Origin: Enoplolaimus lenunculus | Taxonomy: Eukaryota; Nematoda; Enoplea; Enoplida; Thoracostomopsidae | Assembly (NCBI GenBank): GCA_030248215.1 | Contig: JASANG010003604.1 | Location: forward strand, 55,157 to 119,156 | Direction: 5' to 3' | DNA length: 64,000 nt | In this document: positions 56,288-64,000 of the stretch, in pieces | How the letters are laid out: every line of letters begins with the position of its first letter | How positions within the stretch are numbered: the stretch's first letter is position 1 | The notes under the pieces: model-generated | The model's database searches: none | What the model was told of the DNA's origin: nothing | The model's input: the letters and a program-made list of their open reading frames with translations, nothing else | Program-made: the position numbers and the translations under genes

Positions 56288-58364
56288 CCCATGAAATGGT
56301 CGGATTCATGAAATGTCGGTCGACGAGTTGTGGGCACGATGATCAGTAATCTAATCTAAGTTCTACTTCAGAATTTTGCCAAGCGAAGCCGCTGAAAACT
56401 TTATCGCCCACGTTTGAAATTGCTATAAAGCCAACGGCATATAAACCCTGTTAGGTAGAGAGTAAAGGAAACACCATACATCACGGAACCGAAAACCTAC
56501 TCAAACCCGTCCGAGATACCCTAGCAGTTTTAAGCTTAAAACGGACGTATTTAGCAACGAAAAATGGTCTTTTTTGACGTGAAAGCAATTTATCATATCG
56601 GATTTATTATCATTTTTAGATATGAACGCCGCATTTTGCTTTCCAAGAATAGAATACAGCCATTACGGGTAAAATGGTTCTAGGTGACAACGATACACCA
56701 TGGAGTGTACGTCAAAGGTGTAAGTGGGTAAAGATTTGTATACACACGCTACGGTTTTCCCGCCGAAATGTTATTTTTTCACCCGAGGGTATATATACGC
56801 AAAAATTTATTTGCCCGATACACCGCGTTTACCCGTCGTTATTTTTTCTTCTGTGTTCAATACAATTGTGTAATTTTACAGCGCATTGATTATATACTCG
56901 TTACTTATTTTTCACTCATACGGTAAAAAAGTACTTGCAGATAGCGTGCAACTCTGGAGTATACGAGATGGAGCGTTCCGAAATTTTTTCAGACATACTC
57001 CACTTTTCATCGTACAGGGTTTAGCTTAAACTTGCTAGTTTTGTTATCCAAATAGTAACATATTAGCGCGTTTTAGATATATCCTAAATCCACGGTATAA
57101 TATTGACGTTCGTAGAACCGTACTTAAATTAGCTAATTCTGATATCTGGGGCGTAGGCAGAATTTAATTTCGAAATGGTTTGTCACGTGACAACGGATTT
57201 GAGAATGAGAGAGGTAACTTTAACAAAACAGTGGGTTAATTGGCAGCTTGTAAAAGTATAATTTTAATGGGCTGATAATTTTGGTCAAAATTTAAAATTA
57301 ATTTTTTTGGTTTTAATATCGATTTTTACCATGTCAGTGTTTACTATTAAATTATACTTAATCATTTGTCAAAAATACGAGTCGAAAAATTTTAAGAATT
57401 ATTTAAGATATTTTACAGCGATCACCGGATGTGAATTTGACACAAATCTTTTAAGTCTTTGTAACTGTTCTCGCTACCTTCACCCTTCGTAAAATCAAAA
57501 TTTTAAGCTAGTCTAAATTTAAGTAATTTGGCTAATAAATAATTTCTGAACGCATCCCTATATCTATATTATTAAAACTGGAACCCCCAACATACGTATT
57601 TTGGTCAAGTTTCCAACATTACTTTGTTTACAATATTTTGTCAGAGCAAAAATGTGATTGTTTTGTGGCAAGAAAATTTGCATGCAAACTGTTGCGGGTT
57701 CGCTAACTTTTGCACATTGCGCAAAACCGACAGACTAGTATAAAGCAACATTACATAACAACTCTTCCGTTTAGAAATAGCTGCGAAAAATTTCTAAATG
57801 GCCCTGTAGCCATGTCAGTAAAATATTGCCAAAAAGACAATTATTCTATGGGCTTTGCTATCAGTCAAATACAATCTGTGACAAATTAAACTACCATACT
57901 AACATTAAAATTACTCCAAATACCACATTTTAAGCAACATGGGATAAAAGAATACTTGGATAAACATTCACTTGTGGATCCAGAAATTTCCGAGGGTGCG
58001 CCCGAGCAGTATCTATAGTAAAAGAATCCTTTACAAGCTAAAGTAAACCAGACGCCAAACGCAATAATAACGATATATATACCTAAAATTAATAAGGTAG
58101 GGACCTTACCATTTCGTATAAAAGCTATTTGATAAAGGATGGCGCCCGCTTCATTTTAAACAGCCAAAATATTATAGCAGCCCAAATCAGACCCTGATTT
58201 TTTGCGGTTTAGTCGTATAACCCGTTTGGCTTGAAAATTAGGCACGCGTATACAAATTAAACGAAAATTTATCTAAAATGAAAATCTATTTCGCAGCAGA
58301 TTGGCTAAATGCTTTGTTCAAACAAACAACAAGGTTACACGTCAGAACCGGCATTACAAACTGA
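56288..58364. other. Intergenic, unrecognised frames
   Basis: Splice-flanked fragments such as YERRILLSKNRIQPLR (56620-56670, acceptor CATTTTTAG, donor CGG/GTAAAA) are unsupported by any family match. 57570-57620 has a Helitron-end-like TCTATATTATTAAAACTGG. The rest is AT-rich. Confidence 0.3.
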
Positions 58365-58574
58365 GGCCCATGTAAAGATCAGGGGCGGAATGTTTTTCTG
58401 TGCGACTAATAGAATAACCTTAAGCTTTAGACTATTTTTTGCATGGCTTTGGCTTAGGTTTAGGCTTACGCTTTGGAATATGCTCATTCTTACGCTTAGG
58501 CTTAGTTTTAGGCTTAGACTTAAGCTTGGGAAAAAGCTTATAATACCGTTCCGCTCCTGTTCTTTACATTAGCC
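58365..58574 (-). mobile_element. CCTAAG MITE, type B
   Basis: GGCCCATGTAAAGATCAGGG to CTCCTGTTCTTTACATTAGCC. Core GGCTTAGGTTTAGGC. Confidence 0.85.
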
Positions 58575-58673
58575 CAAACTAAAACGAGGAACATATTTAA
58601 AAGGTGTTCCTAGTGAGCCGCAGTTGTGGTCATGCAGTCTATGCCGTCCAAATAATCCTTTCGTCCAAATATC

Positions 58674-58884
58674 GGCCCATGTAAAGATCAGGGGCGGAGA
58701 GTTTTTCTGTGGGACTACAATAGAGTACGCTTAAGCTGTAGACTAATTTTTTGCTAGGCATAGGCGTAAGCTTAGGCTTAGGCATAGAAATATGTTCATT
58801 CTTACGCTTAGGTTTAGGCTTAGGCTTAGGCTTAAGAATATGCTTACAATATATACTGTTCCGCCCCTGTTCTTTACATTGGCT
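58674..58884 (-). mobile_element. CCTAAG MITE, type B
   Basis: GGCCCATGTAAAGATCAGGG to CCCCTGTTCTTTACATTGGC. Flanks CAAATATC and CAAATATT: an 8-bp duplication with one change, at nearly the same octamer as the 54479 copy. Confidence 0.88.
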
Positions 58885-59126
58885 CAAATATTCATTCCAT
58901 ATCTGGTTTTAAAATTTTTACAGATATATATTGTCATCATTTTTGACAGGTTAAATTTTGACTAACTCTCTTGTTTTCCAATCTTTATGGCCCTGATTAG
59001 GTATTTTTGTTGGCCAATAATTAGCCAGCCATACAAACTGGTACCTGAATATGTTCTGGTTTGATTGTGAAAGTTAACCAATTTCAATGAAATACGTGTT
59101 TCGGTTGACGTTATACTTTTGACATC
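58885..59126. other. Short intergenic spacer
   Basis: Nothing recognised. Confidence 0.3.
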
Positions 59127-59226
59127 ATTCGCCCCCCGTCTGTCGCTGTCCGTCAAATTGCGGTATCGTCAGTAACCTACTGACCTACGATACCTTGTGG
59201 TGACGAACGGCGACGGACGGCGCCGG
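59127..59226. mobile_element. GC-rich 100-bp foldback
   Basis: GCCCCCCGTCTGTCGCTGTC pairs with GACGAACGGCGACGGACGGC, and GGTATCGTCAG with CTACGATACC. Single copy in the window. Confidence 0.55.
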
Positions 59227-61027
59227 ACGTGTGTTTTGCCTTTTCACAAATATCAGAAGGTATAAACCTGTCCCTAAAATTTGAATGTCTCTACCTGTCG
59301 TAGTTAAATTAAACACAAGAGCCACATTGTAATCTATCTTGTCAAATGGTTATATATCCAAAAAAACCTAGAAGATACCAAGTTAATATTGAGTATTTTT
59401 TGTTACTTAGCAACCTGGACTCGAAAAGTTTGAAAGCATTCGCCGGCCAATGTGATTAGCTATGTAATTATTCATGATTCAATATCATTGAACCGTGGCT
59501 TTTTGAGATTTTGAACGCAAAAATGTGCCATGAAGTCAAGCCCTGGTGGAAGGCCGTCCTTTGGAACCACGCGATTAAAATATTATTTTTTGACATGTTA
59601 TCATCGGTAAATCATTAATAAAGGATTCAATACCGTATCCTCACAGGGCAAACATCATGTCGTATAGGTCAATCCGTCACCCGTTTAACCCTTCCTTTAC
59701 CGGGGGGGTGGGTAGCCTAATTGGACGGGGGTCTATTTAAAAAGTTAGATGTATATTAATGCGACCTTTGAAATTGAATTGGAACAAAACCACATAGATA
59801 CATATTAGTCCATTTTATGGCTGTTATAACAACACTGCTGCGATTGGCGGTCGCAAGGGAAGTCACACATAAGCCACCGGCCGAAGTTGGAATAAAACCC
59901 AAAATTTTGTATTTATAGATTTAGTACTAAAATTGCGTTTGGCTTCTCGCGCGCTTCGTTTGCCCGCTTTTTTTCAAAATGATAGATCGGTGACGTCATT
60001 TGTCAAAAATTTCTGAATCCGTCACTGACTGCTGCACCGAGACCCGGGCAATGTATTACATTTTGAATCAGGTATATTGCCTGAGTAAGGGCAGTATTAA
60101 CCAGAGGCGAATTCAGAAATTTCTGACGGGGCGAAGGGCTGGCAAGTGTTATGCAACGCGATTGTTAACTATGTGCTATATATTCGCCAATGGCAGCAAA
60201 AAAATTGTAGGCTGGACTCGTTATCATTTTATCACCAAAAAATTTTTGAAGGGGAAAAATTGTAAGATAGGAAACATACCTTATCAATGTATTACAAAAA
60301 AATCTGACGGGGGCATATGTCTACCCTCCCCACCCGATCCGCTTCCACGGTGATAAATCCCGAGCCCAACAGAAATTTGAAAATATTCGGTTTAACCATA
60401 AACAAGAATATTTCAAAAACGAAATTGTGTCATTTCAATGCAATGTGCAACTACGGTTGCTTCTTCAAACAAGAAACGTTATCCTTTCCAAATTCATAAA
60501 TATAAGCAACAACAACAACAATAATAATAATAATAAAATATTAATAATAACAATAACAATAATAGTAATAATAATAGTAATAATAATAATACAACTGATG
60601 CAAGATTACTAGACCATGAAAACGAACCAACTATAATGCCGGGCACACTCGGTCACTCAATCAATTATGCATTTATGTACCTCGATATAAGTTTTGCAGC
60701 CCAGCTCAGAGCTTACCTGTATGTCATCATGGGGGGACAGAGGCTAAGGTGGCTTTAGGTACAGACATTAATTTTTCTTGCAACTGGTTTTCGTTTTAGT
60801 ATTTCGGACAGTGGTCACTAGCGACAATTTATATTTTAACATCTGGTGTTGACACATCCGCACCCTCGTCAACGAACTCTGCTCAGGCACCACATATTAG
60901 GTTTAAAAGTTGGAATCAAACGTTGTCAGGTTAAATTTACATGCCTATCAATTATTATAGAATACATTACCGGTATTAAGGCAAAGCCAGGGAAATGTTA
61001 CCAAAACACACTTCTTACCAGATTTTC
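59227..61027. other. Intergenic; (AAT)n tract and unassigned repeats
   Basis: 59690-59730 is G-rich. 60497-60600 is an ACA/AAT trinucleotide microsatellite. 60105-60350 has GGGGCGAAGGGC and CCCCACCCGATCCG patches that look like an old repeat with a chance frame. Confidence 0.35.
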
Positions 61028-61352
61028 GGTCCATGTATAGAACATGGCCGGAACAGTAGTATAAGCATATTCCTAAGCCTAAGCCTAAGCCTAAGCCTAA
61101 GCCTAAGCGTAAGCGTAAGGATGAGCCTATTATTATGCCTATGCCTAAGCCTAAGCCTAAGCCTAAGCGTAAGGATGAACCTATTATTATGCCTATGCCT
61201 AAGCCTAAGCATAAGCCTAAGCCTAAGCGTATGGATGAGCCTATTCCTAAGCCTAAGCCTAAGCCTAAGCAAACAACATTAGTCTAAAGCTTAAACTGAC
61301 TCTATTATAGTCCGTGCGGAAAACGATCCGGCCCTGTTCTATACCTAAGCCA
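61028..61352 (+). mobile_element. CCTAAG MITE, type A, longest telomere-like arrays
   Basis: GGTCCATGTATAGAACATGG to CCGGCCCTGTTCTATACC. The core has four CCTAAG arrays, the first about seven uninterrupted units, separated by GTAAGGATGAGCCTATT spacers. At 325 bp it is the longest family member. Confidence 0.92.
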
Positions 61353-62062
61353 TTATACTTTAGCCAAACGCAGGCGACTAATTCATGCTGGAAAATAGAC
61401 CAAAGTATATAATCATTTTAGAGACCCAGAGGGCGGTTGGAGGCGGGGGTGTATGCCGTCGTCTCCCTCCCCCGGTCAGAAAATTTTTTGTATAAAATGA
61501 TAAAAATGTTTTACTACATTACAATTTTCCGCCTCACAATATATTCGCATATATAGCATACAGTAAAAATTGCGTTTCATAACATTTACCAGTCCGCCCG
61601 CACCTGACAGAAATGTCTGTATCCGCTTCTACTACCACTCACACTCATTCACGCTGTATGTTTAGATTTAGCTTTAGGCTTTTAGACTTTAGATGACCGT
61701 TTAAGCTTAAATTTAGATCGACGCTTTCGCTTGATCTTAGTCTGAAATTCGATCGCAGTTGCGGGTCCGCGGCTAAGGAAGGGCCGATGAAGCTCAACCT
61801 CATGGACAGAATGCCCCCAGAATATTTTCAACCTTGCTTGTCAACGAAAACCTTGCATGCCCCTACTGAACATTTTTAGCCCCCCCAGCAGGATGAGCTG
61901 GCCCTGGACTTGCGCAGTTCCTCAGTCAATGTGTGGATCAGATACACTACGTGTCTAAAACACTGCTTATTAGGCGAAATTTGCAAATATTGAAATATGA
62001 TTGGTTCACATCACAAACAGTATCGTCACCCTTCCACAGAAAACGTTGGATTCGTTACACCA
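61353..62062. other. Intergenic; GTAGCCA-type MITE at 61769-61907
   Basis: 61769-61907 (GGCTAAGGAAGGGCCG ... TTTTTAGCCCCCCCAGCAGG) is a further copy of the AGCCCCC family with AATATTTTCAACCTTGCTTG inside. 61430-61480 is G/C-rich. No gene. Confidence 0.45.
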
Positions 62063-62357
62063 AGAGTGGATAATCACTATTTAACAAGAGTGCGCAACTG
62101 CGCACATTCTGTGTAGAAAAGAATGTACCCGGCACGCGTTGCACTTTTGTTCTACACCCCTTATTTGGGGGGTGAAACGGGTGCGAATCATTGCATGTTA
62201 TGTATGCGATATCAAACATGCTCACTAATTGATTTTGGGGTATTCATGTGATAGCAACCCCCCTCTAAACAATGGGGTGGCGGCCAAAAACGCAACGCCC
62301 GGTGGAACATTTTGTACAGACCCTACAAGTTGCACACTCTTGTCGTGATCCACTCTC
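62063..62357. mobile_element. AGAGTGGAT repeat, copy 2
   Basis: AGAGTGGATAATC at the left and the inverse GATCCACTCT at the right. Interior as in 2934-3253 (GTGTAGAAAAGAATGTACCC). Confidence 0.7.
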
Positions 62358-62384
62358 GGTGACACGATTCACTAGCTACCAATC

Positions 62385-62527
62385 CCGCAGCCAGCTGACC
62401 TTGCTAGATGGGGGCTAAAATTTGTCAAGAGGAGCATTCAAGGGTTTTCAATGATTTACAAGCAAGGTTGAAAATTTTCTAGGAGGAGCAAAATTTTTCC
62501 AGCGACAGATAAGCCCCCTGCCCCCCA
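62385..62527. mobile_element. GTAGCCA/AGCCCCC MITE, copy 5
   Basis: GCAGCCAGCTGACCTTGCTA to AGATAAGCCCCCTGCCCC. Interior CAAGGTTGAAAATTTTCTAG. Confidence 0.6.
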
Positions 62528-63404
62528 CGAGTCCGCTAGCGACTCGTGGCCCACGTTACCTACGGTGGCCTACCTGCTAAGTATAATCCTTAATCTCAGC
62601 CTAAACACAAGCCAATATAATCTTAAGCATAAGCCTATTAGCTTACGCTTAGTTTCGAATCCCAAAGTGCTTCAGCCTCCTATCTTACAAGTTGGCAGGC
62701 ATCTATTCTTAGCACGGTCCCTAAACATGATAACTTTTCATGGTAATGGTACAGGATGGTACGACATGGTAACTATCAGGTATGGCGGCAGGTGCGATGC
62801 CTACTTTAGCATTTCGTCTATGAAAAACTGGCTGCTTGGGACACGACATTGACGATAGCTTGCATTTAGGTTTAGGCAAAGCATTGATTGATTGCAAAAC
62901 AACTTGTAATATAATATGCCAGTATGGTGCCGCAGTTATGTTTTCTAGACTTCGAGGCATTATTTTCACAATATATTCGTTGCGGTATACAAAAACACGC
63001 ATTACAAATGAAATATTAATTTAGAAAAGCTGCAATCAATTATGTTGTGTTGTGTACAGAGTGAGAGGCCTTACCCGCAAGTACCCGCGGGTCGGGTAAA
63101 AAACTGGAGCCACGGGTATGCCGGCGGGTAAACAGTTGTATCACGCGGATAAAAAAATTGGTAGTTTTCACTCGCGCCAAACCTTTAACGGTTAAGGTGC
63201 AAAACATAAGCTATAACCTAAGCTAGTCTGAGTGAGCGTTGAAACGGGGCAAATGTTCTGTGCTTTATTTAGTTGGGTTTGAAATGTTGTTGTTTCTAGT
63301 ACGCTGTACGGCATAAGCTTTGCCAAAAAATCCAGCAATTTCGGTAGTGAAAAATTTAGTATTAAAATTGTTCACCTTTGGTTGCGCAGTATTACATAAT
63401 ATAT
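62528..63404. other. Intergenic; CCCGCGGGT repeat
   Basis: 62520-62575 has a GAGTCCGCTAGCGACTC palindrome. 63066-63165 is a CCCGCGGGTCGGGTAAAA repeat related to 7952-8085. A 95-codon frame at 62565-62852 is unrecognised. Confidence 0.4.
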
Positions 63405-63475
63405 TCATAATAATAATAGTAATAGTAGTTGTAATAATAATAATAATAATAATAATAACAATAACAATAATAATG
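63405..63475. repeat. (TAA)n microsatellite
   Basis: Imperfect TAA/TAG/ACA trinucleotides. Confidence 0.85.
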
Positions 63476-63489
63476 GTTATATATATCCA

Positions 63490-63546
63490 GAATTTTTAAA
63501 TCCGGTAAAAATTTACCGGAACCGGAACCGGAATTCCGGTTGCACC

Positions 63547-63549
<3 letters not shown>
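63490..63549 (+). mobile_element. CCGGAA hAT-like MITE, right-end fragment
   Basis: AATTTTTAAATCCGGTAAAA to AATTCCGGTTGCACCCTG. Identical in layout to the right ends at 22148 and 22854; the left part is absent. Confidence 0.7.
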
Positions 63550-63615
<66 letters not shown>

Positions 63616-63630
63616 CATATATATAATTAC
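63550..63630. repeat. (TA)n microsatellite
   Basis: About 60 bp of perfect TA followed by a degenerate tail. It starts exactly at the end of the MITE fragment. Confidence 0.95.
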
Positions 63631-64000
63631 ATACATATCGATATTAGAATAATGAACAAAATAAGAGACTAGCGACAAACTAGTATTAATAATTAAACAC
63701 GCCTTTATTATTATGGGCAAACTCGTTATTATTTCAGTTGGTCTTTTGTGTCGACCGCTTGAAACACCAAATTATAAGTCCTGAGTGACAATATATTTTG
63801 ATGGCAACGATGCAACTTTAATGCCAAATTACGTTTTGTCATAAGTAACCTAAACGGCTATCCCTCTCTCGTAGTCTCTCGATAGATAGAGGGAAAACGG
63901 CATATAAACAAATGGTGCGGGTTTTGGGAAGCCCTTTATAGTGGCCCCGTAGTCCAAAGAACCTTACCAGGGGCAGTAAGAGGTGACAAAAAACACACGA
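63631..64000. other. Right edge, nothing recognised
   Basis: AT-rich; a short TCTCTCGATAGATAGAGGGA palindromic stretch near 63875. No coding evidence. Confidence 0.3.

Noticed and set aside
61015-61282. Long leucine/arginine- or serine/leucine-rich frames on both strands
   Set aside because: They are translations of the CCTAAG hexamer array in the MITE; every frame of a 6-bp repeat stays open.
61028-61352. A true telomere or chromosome end
   Set aside because: The TTAGGC-type arrays are short, interrupted and enclosed by transposon inverted ends.
1-64000. Retroviral, LTR or Polinton-like elements and CRISPR arrays
   Set aside because: I looked for polymerase, integrase and capsid motifs and for long terminal direct repeats and saw none; the tandem arrays lack variable spacers.

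Overview
This is a 64 kb window of AT-rich metazoan nuclear DNA. It has spliced genes with GT-AG introns and a very dense load of short non-autonomous DNA transposons (MITEs). The best clade clue is the minus-strand cytoplasmic intermediate filament (IF) gene. Its rod is about 40 residues longer than vertebrate cytoplasmic IFs and it ends in a lamin tail domain without a CaaX box, the arrangement known from nematodes, molluscs, annelids and other protostomes. The LC3 gene is closest, from memory, to the LGG-2/MAP1LC3 branch. I infer a protostome invertebrate and cannot name the phylum. TTAGGC-type arrays (the nematode telomere motif) occur here, but inside transposons, so they do not prove a nematode.

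Layout. (1) 618-2577, minus: two exons of a group XV lysosomal phospholipase A2 (PLA2G15/LCAT family). Its catalytic part runs off the left edge, and possible 5' exons lie at 10952-10969 and 12442-12595. (2) 12931-25594, minus: a complete 13-exon IF gene reconstructed with consistent splice phases (588 aa). (3) 35293-36901, plus: a complete 4-exon LC3/Atg8-family gene (124 aa). (4) 43245-43553, plus: a single-exon PEN-2 gene, the gamma-secretase subunit (102 aa). (5) 44-64 kb: mostly repeats, with a few exon-like open frames (49.8-51.2, 52.3-52.6 and 53.8 kb) that I cannot identify.

The rest is transposon debris. The most abundant family (about 20 copies) has termini like GGCCCATGTATAGAACAGG, makes 8-bp target duplications, and carries internal CCTAAG (=TTAGGC) repeats. 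Others are AGTC- and ACTCA-rich foldbacks, a TTAA-target element with CAGCTGCAA termini, hAT-like elements with CAGGGTGCAA ends (one nested in another, with an empty site visible elsewhere in the window), and an element carrying a tRNA-like A box and B box. There are tandem arrays with 44-, 32- and 24-bp units. No rRNA, CRISPR, retroviral or LTR element was recognised.

The genes do not form an operon. PLA2G15 and LC3 both serve the lysosome/autophagy system, PEN-2 serves intramembrane proteolysis and the IF gene the cytoskeleton; I see no evidence that their adjacency is functional.
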